DNA of 64,000 nucleotides from Crambe crambe (taxonomy: Eukaryota; Porifera; Demospongiae; Poecilosclerida; Crambeidae). Shown piece after piece: positions 20,994 to 33,420 of the stretch. The translations under genes were made by a program, and so were the position numbers. The stretch is taken from the NCBI GenBank assembly GCA_963924555.1, contig OZ004582.1, forward strand, positions 1,798,001 to 1,862,000, written 5' to 3'. Position 1 is the stretch's first letter, and the number at the start of each line of letters is the position of its first letter. The notes under the pieces are model-generated. The model searched no databases. It was not told the origin of the DNA and was given only the letters and a program-made list of their open reading frames with translations.

Positions 20994-23900
20994 CTACTCT
21001 TTGGTGCACAAACGTGAGGCTGCCACATCCTGCTCCACCAATATAATATGCTGTGCCACAAGATACTGCATTCCGTACCCCAGGCAGCGAGGTTCAAGGA
21101 GAGGAAGCCACCACCCCTCTTCCCTCATTCCATCTGCATTCAGTACTATGCAGTGGTTGCAGAATGATAGAAATATCGAATCCAACCAGTCCTGATTTAG
21201 CTTTTCAAGTTGTTTGGCTGCCTTTTGGTGCCATTTTGCAGTGGTTCGGGTCTCGTCTACGTCATCGGTGCATGGTTTGACATGCACCTCTGACTCCAAG
21301 TTGCGCAGCATTTCCTCATTGAGCACATCACACTGTTTTCTGGTTGGAAACAAGCACACGGGATTTTTTTCCAACTCCTGCAGTTGTACCAGCTTTTCAA
21401 CTACTGGAGTATCGATAGCACGTTATTTCAGAATTGTAAGAATCTCTTTTGTGAGACTACCACATCTCACTTTACCTAGAATATCAGGGAACTGACTGTC
21501 TTTTTTCTGTCTTTCGTTAATTGTGAGCTCGTCATAATGGACACAGTCTTTCCAGATATTTATTGATCCAATGCATCCTAACTTGTGGACAATGGCAGCC
21601 CTACTCATTTTTTCAAACACAGGGTTGCCATTGACTGGTTGGAGTTGGAGTAAGTCCCCAACAAAGAGGACATTCTTTCCTCCAAACCAGTGATCTTCCC
21701 CAAAGATTTTTTGCATTCTCATGTGCACATAGGTCAAGTTTAGACTTGACACCATGGACACTTCATCGATGACAAGCAACTTAAGGGAACGAAGTGTCGT
21801 TTTCATCACTTTCTGAGCATCCTTTGACAGTGACCAATAGCCAGCTTCCTTGCCCTCGTGTTCGATAGGCAACTGGAACAGCCTGTGTATGGTCACGCCT
21901 CCAACATTGAACGCAGCCAAGCCAGTGGGCGCAGTGATAGCACACTTCAAACCCTCTGACGTCCATAAGCTGTCAACTAATGCCTTTACGGCCTCTATTA
22001 CAAAAGACTTACCAGTACCACCTACACCACTGACAAACATTGCAAAGGGCTTGTAGTCACAGAGACACTGGCCCTCTTCGTGTTGTTTCTGGTGTATCAA
22101 ACTATTACGGATGGTGTCATAGACCCTTTTCTGGTCGGCGTTCAGCATGTTCTCCCTTTGTTCTAGAGTGAGGTTGTCAGGGATTTTCTGATTCATGTCC
22201 TGTATGTCCTTTATTGCATGCTTAGCCTCTCCAAGCATCTGCATGTTATCATGCTCTTTGTTTTCTAAGTTCTTCGTGATTTCTGCCTTTCTTGCTTCAT
22301 TTATTTTTCTCACCTTAGTCTCAGCATTGAGCATTGTCTGTAGCCTCCTGTGATAATTGGAACAATCATCACTGTGGGGCAGGAGACGATTGAAAGCTTC
22401 TTCAGCAGTTTCATTTTCTCTTAGAAGAGCACCCTCATCTCTGAAGGGTACAAAGAGAAGAATCAGAGAGTAATAGTAATCTTCTCTGTTTTCCTGTTTT
22501 GCAGGATCAAACATTTTGTGGTTGACCAATCGAGGTTTGTTGAGTTTCCTGTATATTCTGTCCTCTGTTTCATGCCAGCGTAATTGGCAACAAAGTCATG
22601 AAGGCAGATGTCCTCCAAGTCGTCAGGTCTTTGTGGGTAGTAAGTGGATAGGAAATTATGAGTAAATATATTTTCACTCTCCGGATCTTCCGATTCCATT
22701 TTTAACAGCTGGTCATGCGTTTTTACCCTACGCTGCCTTTTGTGAGGCATGCGAACATCAACCCATTGAATGGCTCATAGAGGTGGTCTCCACTCAAGTG
22801 GTCAGCAGCTTCATGCATTCCGCATTCACGAGACTATAAGAACATGCAGCCAATACTGAACAGCTTGCTGCATAGGCTCTTGTCATCTGTAATGCCCTCA
22901 TACTGCTCTTGCAGATGACCATGCTCGTATTTGGTAACATATCCACTGACGTAAGTGGATACAACCATGTCCCTGTCACCCACAAATTGTATATCCATAT
23001 TTGCTCCCCAGTTCAGAAGAAGCAAGGGATTGTAATCATTAACCCTTACTTCGCTAGGTGCTCGTGCTATTTCGCATATTTTTTGGAACTTTTTACAGCT
23101 GGAATCTACATTATTTATAACAGCACTTTCTCTCTTTGAACGTGGAAATCCAAACTTGCACGTAGTTAGAAACACAGACCCACGCTTGCGTTTCTTTCTA
23201 CAGTAATCGCTGCACTTGTGCAACTGGTACTTTGTAACCATGTGGTGCAGTTCTGGATTGTTTTCCTTGTCAGGAATGTGGCAAGCGAGAATCCAGGACA
23301 GCACCACATCTGGATCATCTCTATGATTGGTGCATCCTTTATCCATAGGACCGCATGATAGTGTGGTGCTCCACGTGCCTGGTACTCTTTTTTCCAGTAA
23401 AAGTGCTCTACTGGACCCAGGACTTCACCCTTTACAATGAATGCCTGAAAGAAGGCGTGAAATTTGTGAGAAAACTGCCTCGATACCGAAACAGGATCCT
23501 CAGTGCAGAGTTTATTAATGCTGTATTTGTCTGGAACATTGTTGACAATTCTTAGGTACTCAGCTATGTCAGGTGACTCATATTCCACACAGCTGAAGGT
23601 TAGGAATAGGCTTTGAGGCCCCAGATCCCGCAACATGCACATTAATTCACCCTTCCTCCTGTACCAATACTGTTTCGTGCCACGAATGGACTGAAACATA
23701 GTGGACAGGTTAGCTTCGAGTTTTTGGTCACTGGCTGTGACCTTCTGGAGAATGTTAGTCACTGTTGTGGGAATGGATTTTGATGTCTTAAGCAAATTAT
23801 ACACACCAGCTTTTAACTCCCTTGACTCCTTCTCCTTTAGGAGATAAAAGACATACTGAGAGTATATCTCTCAGTGTGTAGCACTGGAACCCAGCAATAT

Positions 23901-25221
23901 CACTACTTGAGAGGCTTTTTCCAGCACAGTACTAGAGGTATTACTTACCACTTCAATAACTTCCTCGGCAGCAGAGTCTACAGATTCACCGCAGACATCT
24001 TTGTAGCAGCCTTTACCTGATTTACATCTACTAAGCTTCGCCACACTACATTGCCTTTGGTGGGCTTACTGTTCACTATAATGTAAAGTTCAGGGTTAGC
24101 AAGAGATCCTTCAACCCCATCAAGAGTCTCTAGAGTCTTGTCCAGGGGTAGGGGTAAGAAAAACATGTTACCCTTACAGGCTTTAAGCAAATTGTAGGAT
24201 GGCACCTTGTTTGTATAAGTGCCCAACCTGACTATAGTTTGAAAAGCTTTCGCTCGTTGAATGAGCTGTTTGCTCAACTCATCCAACACGCTCAGCTCTC
24301 TACATTTTGCGAAACTACTTTCAAGCTCATGAGACAGATTGACTTCATTACTGAATAGATCATCAAAGGTGATTTCAAAATCCCTCATTAAGCTGTTAAA
24401 GTCTCCACGGTGTAGAGCTTCATCAAGGGAAGCAATATTTTTATGGCTATTTAATGCTGAGTACACACATCTTAAGAACGACCTCAACACAGGATAGTGA
24501 GTCGATGCTGCTCTTAGGATTCTCAGCTTACTTTTGCAATCACTGCCAATGTGACAGATCAAACTATGTCCCTTTAATTCCACAGAGTTATAGTGTACTA
24601 CGTTACTATCAGGCTCATTTGCTGGGACAATGATTACCTTAGCATACTTGCTATTTGGACATTCATCACACTCATCCAAAACTTTACGTATTTTCTGCAG
24701 GGACTCATTAAATGCTGATAATGCATGACAAATCAGATTGTGATAGAGTCCTACACATGTCATTGCATTTCCATGAGCGTGGAACCACATGCTCCACGGT
24801 ATTTTTGTCATCATCAAGCAATCTATATTTTCCATGCTCATCAATACAAATAATGCTTGGTCTATTATGAACATAGGAACTTTCATAATAATATGGTTCA
24901 CCATGAGCACAATGTGAACCCTCACCCAAATCACTCTCAGATATACTTATTTTATTAATTGCTCTTACCATTTTTAACAAGGAGCCAACTAGATGCCTTC
25001 GTATCTGCAGCACCTTCTGCTATAGAGGATGCAGCTCGTCTAGAGGTTGCTGCAGTCATTTTAATAGCTATTTTTTCATGCTGATCTTTAAAGGACTGCA
25101 GCATTTGTCTAGATCTTAATTTCAATTCTTGTCTATGAGCTCTATTGTATTCTTGTGATCGTAATTTCAATTCTTGTCTATGAGCTCTATTGTAGGCGGC
25201 GCGCGCGGCCGTCCGAGTCAT
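20994..25221 (-). mobile_element. Helitron, RepHel gene (degenerate)
   Basis: A rolling-circle transposon protein read from 25221 downward. The N-terminus has duplicated YNRAHRQELKLRS words. A long region to 23978 ends PELYIIVNSKPTKGNVVWRS. The Rep domain (23804-22834) has ANLSTMFQSIRGTKQYWYRR, DLGPQSLFLTFSCVEY, the HUH-type motif ARGAPHYHAVLWI and the Tyr segment VVSTYVSGYVTKYEHG. A linker reads YPQRPDDLEDICLHDFVANY. The PIF1-like helicase (22529-21423) has Walker A FVSGVGGTGKSF, Walker B LLVIDEVSMV, APTGLAAFNVGGVTIHRLF and FVGDLLQLQPV. The helicase end is lost after PVCLFPTRKQCDVLNEEMLR. Frame changes near 23.9, 23.3, 22.8 and 22.5 kb make it inactive. No 3' CTRR end was found. Confidence 0.9.
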
Positions 25222-25250
25222 CCCTACATAGAGAGTGCTACCGCACTCTC
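25217..25250. other. perfect 9-bp hairpin at the Helitron 5' side
   Basis: AGAGAGTGC, loop TACC, GCACTCTCT lies a few bases outside the first Met of the Helitron frame, next to CATCCCTACAT. The same hairpin with one change is at 28657-28680. It could be a Helitron terminal hairpin or part of the fold-back unit next to it. Confidence 0.5.
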
Positions 25251-25254
25251 TGAT

Positions 25255-25480
25255 AAGTGCAAAAAATTTCCCCTAAATAAAAAAAATTATGTAGGGATGG
25301 CTCTAAAATTCTATGAATCACAGCCTCGTATCGAAACAATCTCTACATTTACAACTACCAATAGCTAGCTGTAGGCAGTGGATGTAAATGTAGGGATTGT
25401 TTCAATACGAAGCTGTGATTCATAGAATTTTAGAGCCATCCCTACATAATTTTTTTATTTAGGGGAAATTTTTTGCACTT
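25255..25480. mobile_element. fold-back element with 97-bp arms
   Basis: The left arm 25255-25352 and right arm 25384-25480 are near-perfect inverted repeats around a 31-bp loop. The ends are AAGTGCAAAAAATTTCCCCT and its complement. Each arm contains GTAGGGAT (or its complement) twice, once outside and once near the loop. No coding capacity. Two related but sequence-divergent fold-backs lie at 45890-46382 and 59630-59867. Confidence 0.85.
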
Positions 25481-25489
25481 ACTTGTTCC

Positions 25490-27700
25490 CATCCTGTTTC
25501 TTTGAGCTTTGCTCTACTGTTACTATTCTGTAAAATTAAGTTATGGGCATTGCAACAATAGGACAAAATGCTACAATGCTATTTTGATACTAGTTACAGT
25601 AACGATTATTTACCTATCACACCTTCATTGGTTATCATGTTTTCTGAGAAAGAAACCAAGAGCAGTTACAAATGCAATTAGAAGAGAATCCATGGATAAC
25701 TACTAACCTCCTCCTTCAGCCATCTCTAGCTCACATAATACATTCATTCAGTATTTATAATTTTTTACCATAGAGAGTCACCAAGTCTAGTGAGAACAAT
25801 ATACCTAGTTAAAGTTGCGTAAGCAGGCAATACTTAAACTAAGTAAGTGGTTAGTAATGAGGCTACTAACTTACCACTTTGGACGAAAGAAATCGCTAAA
25901 CTTGATGCAGTCAGCCTGTAACTAAGGCCATCCCAACGTGGAAATAATTATTTTCGCGAAAAGTGCATGCGGCAAACGTGCCAATTAATTGAGAGGTGGA
26001 GTTTCCTATCCAGGGTGCGCAGTACACAACAAAATATCCTCGGGAGTGTTACGATCCGTATTCAGACACTGGCCGTTACAGGTCCGTGTACGTGCCATAC
26101 CACACACGCACATTAGTCCAAACGGTTGAAGGGGCGTGGCTGTGCGAGGCAAGCTGGCCCTGTGGATGCAGGAGACCAACTATCTAAGAAAGTAACTTAA
26201 AATTCTCAAGACAAGTAGCGCTAAGACCACAAACACATTCATCCACTCATTTTATCGTGTTGATTTTTTAATATTTTTTTATAAAATATTTTATTAATAA
26301 TTATTGAATTGATAATTAATTTTTATTACTGCATATTCATAATGTTATAATGTCAACCTTTACCTGTAAAACAAGAAAACAAACATGAATGACAAATATC
26401 ATAGTGAACTACAGCATGCAATAGTTAACAATCACTAAAATCATATCTAGAGGAAGAAGCATGATAGAGCAAGTTAGGGAGATTGATTGTACAATAGGTT
26501 GTGATACATGTAAAAAAATAGGTCTTTTTTTTTTTTTGGCGGAAATTATCAGCAGCTGTCACTGAATCAATTTTATGCTGCTGCCACTCAAAATGAAAGC
26601 AACTCCTTTGCCACTAACCTACCAGAAGTTCAAGTAAGTTAAATTAATTACTTATGAGCATGTACTAGGGCATGTACTAGCTAGGTAGTAATCACATACT
26701 GTAATTAATATAACAAGATGGGCTAAGAAAGCAGCTGCTACTGTGCAGGTACTTAGCTACTGCAACAACTGATAGTTTGATGTTGCTTTTGGTTTATTGT
26801 TGTTATTGGGGAAGGGGGACAGAATAGTAGGCATGTAATAAATTGTTAGGTGACAGAATGTCATTTTATCAGAGAGTAGATAGTATTCTGTAAGTAGGGA
26901 TGGCAGAAATGACCATTTTCTTTCATATGAAAAAAGTGTTAGTCTGTGTAAAGTTGTTTGATATCACTGATTATTTAGGAGGAAAACTGGATAATGATGG
27001 TAAAAGAACAATAATTATGTGGTCATAACTCTAGAAGTTGATTGTGTCATATGTGAAAGGATCATGACTGCTAAGAAGATGAATCTGATGATGAACGAAT
27101 CATAAAAATTTTAGATTTACAGGGTTCTGCCCAAGGTTCTTGACTGGTGGCCAAAATTTATTTGCCATGTCCACTTTATAAGATTATGTTCATTTAGGGG
27201 TCCCTTTGGATGATAAAAACCATGACTGATTTGTAGTATCAGACAGTGGCTTATTGTTGATGCTGTTCTGGAGGAGTTTGAGCGGACAAGCCATGCCCAT
27301 TCCGCAACCTCTGATACCACTTCTTCCAAATACAGCAACTGACTTGAAGACTTCTAGAATACCTTCAGTGTGCTTAAAGAGCGCAGTAGCGATTTCTTAA
27401 ATTGCTGTTTTCATTTTCATCTGGTTGTTCATTATCATCATTATACCACTCTACTCAAAAATGACTGGGCTATAATCCTTTATCTTTAACTAGACATGGA
27501 TTTTTATAACAAGCAATCAATTTTCAGAGCTCTAGATGTAGGTTATCAAAATGGTGCAGCCACAATAGCAATGCCCCCTGCTCATTAAGAGAGGATGGGG
27601 TATGACCCATGAAATTTTTGGTGTATTGGGCTATTTTGTTCTAAACAACTCTGCCCTAACAGGTTACAAAAACGCCAATGGACTTTAGTGCAGCACACCA
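25490..27700. other. AT-rich interval without recognisable gene
   Basis: About 2.2 kb with short frames only, very AT-rich at 26250-26400. It contains one copy of a 23-bp sequence (26002-26024) whose inverted copy is at 34063-34085, and a T-run at 26525. Nothing else is supported. Confidence 0.5.
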
Positions 27701-27709
27701 AGTACAAGT

Positions 27710-28205
27710 ATAGATCATTTTTTGTCGGGGGTGTGTAGTCACATGATAAAGTATGATGATCCTTACCTAAAAATCGTTCTTACGTAGGGCAGAAGCTTCA
27801 AGCTGGCTAGCTGTGAAGAATGCCTTCTAGTTGCTGTGCAATAGGCTGCACTAAGCAGTACAGCAAAGAAAAAGGACATTCCTATCAATTAAAATCTCCA
27901 AACTGGATGTTTGGCCACTTAAACATCATCAATCCACATAGCTCCAGGTATCATTGGATCAGGCAAGTCTTCTTTGTCAATCTTGAGCTTTTAAGCATAC
28001 ATGATAGATATTCTAGAGAAGTATAATAGGATCGCATAAAATGCTCTGATACAGGCATCTATAGCTTGCTCTTTAAAAAATAATATTAGCTGCCATTGTT
28101 TCTTGCCCTACGCAAATGTGACTAGCACGCACCCTAGCTAATCGCATGGATGGGTCTATTATATGAGCTGATGAGTCACACCCCCGACAAAATGGTCTAT
28201 ATTTG
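27710..28205. mobile_element. mini-element with GTCGGGGGTGTG inverted ends carrying a THAP exon
   Basis: At the left ATCATTTTTTGTCGGGGGTG; at the right the inverse, CACACCCCCGACAAAATGG. The interior is about 500 bp. At 27820 on plus it encodes MPSSCCAIGCTKQYSKEKGH, the start of a THAP zinc finger (C2CH), followed by scrambled sequence. THAP domains open P-type transposases, so this looks like an internally deleted P-like element that kept its first exon. Confidence 0.6.
27820..27895 (+). pseudogene. THAP zinc-finger first exon
   Basis: MPSSCCAIGCTKQYSKEKGH followed by SYQL carries the first Cys pair of a C2CH THAP DNA-binding domain. The later Cys and His are not found in frame, although YHWIRQ further on may be the WI segment. 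See the enclosing mini-element. Confidence 0.6.
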
Positions 28206-28238
28206 ATAATACAGTATACATTCATGTACTGTGCAAAA

Positions 28239-30296
28239 ATGGGCACTTACAAACTAGATAGAGGGTCCGCTTCAGAAGCACTATACATGCTGGAGAAGGC
28301 CCAAGTGGACACAATTGATATGTATGTGGCAACATACCATGATGAAAGAGAGGTATGTAACATCTCCAGATCGGATTAAATGAGTTTTTGAAGGATGAGC
28401 ACTACAAGCTTCTGCCAAGAAAGACATCCTATGAAGTACAGGTTAGCATAATAAGAGGAAGCATGTGATGTGTTGACCCATAAATATTTTGCTGTAATTA
28501 AACTATTTTTGAATTGTCTAGCAATCTACCAGGGAACTAAGTAATGACCTAAAGGTAATTCAGATCAACTCATCAAAAATGCACATTCACACTTATACTT
28601 CACTTCCAGAGTTCTATAAAAGGAAAGAATAAACAGGTATAATCTGTAATCAGAGAGTGTGGTAGCACTCTCTATGTAGGGTTAGTCTGGAATGGGTGTG
28701 GCTTCTCTCATATATTGAATGATATAATTATAATTATGATTTCAGCATCACTTTATCACTTGTCAACTTGTATAGCATAAACCACACAAACCACCAGTGA
28801 AAGCTAATGGAAAGGAAATTAAGAAGGTAACAAGCATTACTAATTGAGTGATTACACAATTATGCATAAGTCTTTCCACTTAAATAGCAAACACAACCAA
28901 CAAAAGAAACAGCAGTAAGTATAAAACCCTCTCACTTAATACCAGTTCACACATTTGTACACATGAAAGGGGATATCTGGTTCAGCAGTAACTGCCCACC
29001 AGCAAATAACTGTAAGTATTACATATTACAAATCATCACTGGTTGTTGCTGTTTTTACTGCATGAAGGAGATGCCCACTACATCATTGGTATGTATTAGC
29101 CTAGCAATATCATTGAAATTAGGATTATGCATTATTTTTTCATAGGCACAAATATTAACTGAAGTTAAATTATCAAATGTGGTGTCCAGTATGGAGAAAA
29201 AACAAAATTATTTGATGTAAAAAGAACAAAATATGTGGTATGGTTATAACATAAAAGTAGTGTTGTGGTGCAGGTTTGACTCCTAAATCTTCAATTAGAA
29301 CCGTTTACAAACTGAACCATGCATACCTTCACTGGGCCAAAGAAAACTGTCCAACTTCCGAACAGATGAAAGAAGGAAGGTAAAAATTATTGAAGGCTAA
29401 CCCTCAAAAGTTGTGTATGTAGATATTTAACAGGTTAAGTATTTTAATTATTAAGAATGATCTATAAAGGATTCAGTATAGAGTCCACAAGTGCCTGCAT
29501 GTAAATATACTGCTTGGAGAACTGTATATTACCATAACCCTTGTGCAGTCAACAAGTCTGCTAGCTAGTCATACTCATTATCTAGACAATGCACATGCAT
29601 ACTACGGATATTATGTTATAGCATGCCATTACCTGAAGTCATAAACACTTAACGAGTGTAGCTATATAAGGACGCTTCTATTTTTTGTATCACCCTGATG
29701 AAGGCTAGAGTATTCTGGTTGAAACATTAGTTTGTTTCATAAGCTAATATAATATTAACAATAATAAGTACTGCCAAGGGTGCATTGAGCCACGAGTGGC
29801 AAGAGGGCATATAACTAGTGTACACAGCAAAATGTAGATTTAAGCTATCCAGACTTATGCTACAATGTGTGCACTATAGAGCTTTCGCTACTCAATAAGG
29901 TACTTGGCATATGCCCCTATCAGAACTACAGTGAACGAGACACTGAAACTCTGGCTTCCCAGATAATAAGGTCAATCAAAGGACCAACAGATTATAGTAC
30001 TGAGAAAATATACACCAAACACCTTACCTTATTGGTAAGTCAAGAAGTCCTAGTGTCCTACTCCTTCAAGTAATTCCTCCTATCTTTAGAGAATCTACAT
30101 AGAGAAGAACAGGGAAGAAGCATCTGTGGAGAAGTGGTTGTACTCTAATTTTTCCAAGTGGCTCCACGTAAACTTTGAAGATGGGAAACCCAATTCCTAT
30201 GAATGGATGGAAATAATGACATCATCATCTTCTCCATCCTCCTCTCAGGATCCCTCTCAGGATGCAGCTGAAACATCAACCATAGTTTTAGATTGA
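28239..30296 (+). CDS. unrecognised multi-exon gene
   Basis: A chain of small exon-like segments with GT..AG borders: 28239-28352 (MGTYKLDRGSASEALYMLEK), 28370-28441 (IGLNEFLKDEHYKLLPRKTS), 28522-28554, 28610-28636, 28776-28826, 28888-28914, one near 28945-29011, about 29145-29215, 29274-29379 (SIRTVYKLNHAYLHWAKENC), 29900-30034 (VLGICPYQNYSERDTETLAS) and 30090-30296 (EEASVEKWLYSNFSKWLHVN). It ends in a Ser-rich tail and TGA at 30296. Most phases agree. The gap between the first two exons is only 17 bp, too short for an intron, and the join near 28.95 kb is unclear, so the model or the copy is imperfect. It has no transposon signature that I recognise and could be a host gene. Confidence 0.45.
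28655..28690. repeat. copy of the AGAGAGTG hairpin
   Basis: CAGAGAGTGTGGTAGCACTC followed by TCTATGTAGGG is the inverted counterpart of 25220-25252 with one mismatch in the stem. It lies in an intron of the 28.2-30.3 kb gene. Confidence 0.6.
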
Positions 30297-30361
30297 CTAT
30301 TATTCCCTGGCATGGTTTTGCATAGTCTATAAAACCCTGCATTGCTAGTTTATGCTAGTGT

Positions 30362-30420
30362 CGCATAGCCAGACCCTTTCCTCTTGAGTTGGTAAAGAGT
30401 CTGGCCATGTGAGACTAAGT
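30362..30420. repeat. GCATAGCCAGACCC palindromic repeat
   Basis: GTCGCATAGCCAGACCCTTT at the left is inverted as AGAGTCTGGCCATGTGAGAC at the right about 58 bp later. A related copy lies at 33613-33692 (CCAGACCCTTTCTTTCCCCC ... GGGTCTGGCTATGCAAGACT). Probably a short MITE family. Confidence 0.6.
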
Positions 30421-30730
30421 TTATGTGTATGCCTGAGTGTCTAAACTATCCCTGGACCAGACCCTTTCCCAGTCCCTTCCCTTGTGTTGGTATGGTGCAA
30501 TCTACCCCTTGTCTAACACCTATGGATTCACGACCACTTGTTTAATGCTAGCTTACCTGAGCACAAGCTACTATAGTGAGTAGGTCAGCACATGCACATC
30601 CATCCATCATCGCACACGCATTCGCATGCACTATCTTGGTCACGTCAACGTATGCCACACCCCCTGTAGTCCCACTTCGAGCTTCTGCGCATGTACACAG
30701 TTTGCGATCCATGGAAACAAATTTTGCAGA

Positions 30731-31378
30731 ATGGATCTGGAGTGCAAGATTTGCTGCAGAGAATTTAATTACAGGTCTTGTTATCTTAGACACTTAAAAA
30801 CGAAAAAGCATGAAATAAATTGCAGATACAAGAGCATCATTAGCGAAATGTAGAAATAAGCTATCTGATTGTTAATTTCTATGGTATGTATATGATGCAA
30901 AAGACACTGGTCAAATTGATATGAGTGAGAACTCTGAAATGGAATGGAGTAGTATTGATGGCAAGGTAGCAAACATTGATATTGAAATCATAACTTTAAC
31001 ATTCATTCAATAAAGGAATTAGAACTTGATGAACAACATGGAGCTCGAGATAGTGGCAATGAAGAAATGGCAGATACAAATGATACCCCAATAATTGATG
31101 AAAGCATGATATATGATTATAATGCTGATGCAGATGATCAGGTGAGTAATATTCATAATGCATGAACACTAGCCTACTATCTATGATTCCGTCATAAAGA
31201 TAAGTATGGAATCATCAGAGAGCAGCCACGATACTGATAGTGAAGGTAAACATATAGCTATACTGTTTATTAATTTATGACTAATGTCAATATTACACAA
31301 TTCAGGAGAACATCTGGAGTATTTTCCGTTTCCCTCGAAAATTAGTGCAGCACTATATATATATATATATATACAAAT
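30731..31378 (+). pseudogene. C2H2 zinc-finger gene, 5' exons only
   Basis: Exon 1 begins at 30731: MDLECKICCREFNYRSCYLR then HLKTKKH, one C2H2 finger. Acidic exons follow (about 30890-30965 ending EMEWSSIDGK; 31016-31141 ELELDEQHGARDSGNEEMAD; 31203-31244 ESSESSHDTDSE; 31306-31365 EHLEYFPFPSKISAALY). The last exon dissolves into a (TA)n run at 31360-31376 and the rest of the gene is missing. Finger, acidic stretch and YFPFPSKI resemble the N-termini of transposase-like proteins of animal DNA transposons; the exact family is not recognised. Confidence 0.5.
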
Positions 31379-31689
31379 AGTCTCTTACCAGTGGTAAGTA
31401 GCTTAATATTATATTGTGTACAGCTAGTGAAACCTGCCTTAAAGACCACTTATATCCAGACACCACCTTCTATAAAGACCACTTAACTGTGTTCCTAGCA
31501 CACTGTAGGCAGGTTGCACTGTCACTACAGTCTGTAGTCAAATTTTTGCACCTTTATTCAGAGTGAAAAGCAGTGGCGTAACTAGAGTATGGCTGAGTGT
31601 GGCCTTCACCACACCAAAGCTAGCTTTTAATTTCTGTGAATGAACTTTGACCTACACATGTGCTGAACCCTGAACCATCACCATGTCTA

Positions 31690-32833
31690 TGCTGCAGAAA
31701 CGGAAACAACAATGAAAGTTGTCTAATTTTTTTTCCTGCTAGCTCTGCTGATAGCTCTAGTTCTAGTCTAAATACTAGCACTACTGATACTACTACTAGC
31801 ACTACTGATACTAGTGTAGATTTGGTAGATGACATTGTCAACAGTCCTAGATCTAGCCCACAAGTTCCAGAGTGTCCAGTTGTCCCCCCTGACCCTGGTG
31901 ATTCAAGTTTGAAGTTGAATGCTCTTTCTTGAGACTGTAAACATCATTTAGTTACCCTTGGACCATGCCAGCCACATTTGGCTAGCTACCCTATTTATCA
32001 ACACAAAGGACAGAAAAGGTCCTTTCAAGCAAAGTGGTTTTGCTTACCTTGCTGTAAAGAATGGCTGGAGAATTCATGCAAGACCAATAAGATGTACTGT
32101 TTTGCATGTAGAATGTTTGGAATACCATGTGCTGAGAAAGGGGAGGAGAATTGGATATCAGTTGGTGTAACAGGGGGTCATTGGAAGAACAGTGTTAAGC
32201 GTATCTGTGAACATGCATCTACACAGTACCATGTGTCTAATATGGTGTCACTAAAAACCTACTTACAGGCCAAACCAATTGATGGTCAGTCAACTGGATC
32301 AGCAAAGAGCAGAAGAACAATCGAGACGACAGAGAGAAATATCACACAATCGTCAAGTTCTTGTTCATTTATTGGATATAATCAAGCTACTAGCTAAATA
32401 AAATCTCTCTTTTCGAGGTCATGATGAGAGTGCAAACTCATTAAATAAGGGAAACTTTCTGGAACTTGTTTACCATCAAGCCAAGTATGACCCTATTCTT
32501 CAGAAAATCAGGGGAAAATGCCACTTATCTGTCACCAGAAATTCAATTGGGGCCATGGCTGACAAGGTACTTGATGATATCTTGACAGAGGTGAAGGAAG
32601 CCAAGTTTTTTTCCTTGCTAGTGGATGAGACACCAGATATTGCACATCAAGAACAAGTATCATTTATTGTGCGGTACGTAGATTCTAAATGTGCTATACG
32701 TGGACAAGGATATGATGGAGCTGCAAGCATGAGCGGACAATATTCTGGCCTTCAGAGTAGGATTGCAGCTGAAAATGAAAAGGCTATATATGTCCATTGT
32801 CATGCTCACAACTTGCAATTCACTGTAACATAA
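31690..32833 (+). pseudogene. hAT-type transposase with TTF zinc finger (ZMYM1-like)
   Basis: A Ser/Thr/Asp-rich start (31730-31930) is followed by a TTF-type zinc finger: SYPIYQHKGQKRSFQAKWFC, then CKTNKMYCFACRMFGIPC and WKNSVKRICEHASTQYH. The DUF4371-like region reads SLFRGHDESANSLNKGNFLE, ILTEVKEAKFFSLLVDETPD (catalytic Asp) and QVSFIVRYVDS. It then jumps to IRGQGYDGAASMSGQYSGLQ and YVHCHAHNLQF, so the middle segment is deleted, and it ends before the C-terminal dimerisation domain. Frame changes occur near 31.97 and 32.4 kb. Such proteins move hAT elements. Confidence 0.8.
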
Positions 32834-32999
32834 CTACAACTGCAGTTAAGACACGAACTCTGCCAACCAACTAGCAAAGCACGGTATGAAGAAAACATTG
32901 GGGTTGCCTCATTTCAGGGATCCCGATTAGAGGGTGTTTACTGTATTCATGCAGTATTTATTGTTATATTGAACTACTCTCTACATTTGTCCCCTGCTA

Positions 33000-33085
33000 G
33001 CTAGCATGTATAATCCCCCAAACAAACAAACAACAAAAAACAAAACTAAACAAAACAAAACAAAAAAAAACACAAAAAAAAATTA
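33000..33085. repeat. A-rich low-complexity tract
   Basis: CAAACAAACAAACAAC passing into repeated AAACAAAAC and A9 runs. It directly flanks the LINE scrap on its 3' side in minus orientation, as a T-rich rather than A-rich tail. Confidence 0.8.
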
Positions 33086-33089
33086 AATT

Positions 33090-33420
33090 CGTTAACTTCT
33101 GAACCTTCTCCAAGGCTTTACACCGTGTCATTAAATGAGGATCCCAGACTGGTGTAGCATATTCCACAAATGGTCTCACATAACCTGTAACAACGTCACA
33201 TACTCCATAGATGCGTCTATAGATCAACCTAGCTTCGATATCGATATGATGTGATTGCAGAGAGGTCTCCTTTCCACCAAAATCACAGACACTTGCCCAC
33301 TGTAGTGGAGAGCTCAGCAGGTGAGCCAATCTGAGGGACAAACTAGAAGCAATGTCAAATAGTATTGCTATAAAGATGGAATGTCTCACTCTGAGTAGTA
33401 AAGCCAAAAGAAAGCAGCCA
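33090..33420 (-). pseudogene. LINE reverse transcriptase C-terminal scrap
   Basis: IYGVCDVVTGYVRPFVEYAT followed by PVWDPHLMTRCKALEKVQKL is the conserved end of a CR1/jockey-like RT domain (VRP.LEYA..VW.P...). The upstream frame is degenerate. A related but different LINE scrap lies on plus at 39078-39600. Confidence 0.7.
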
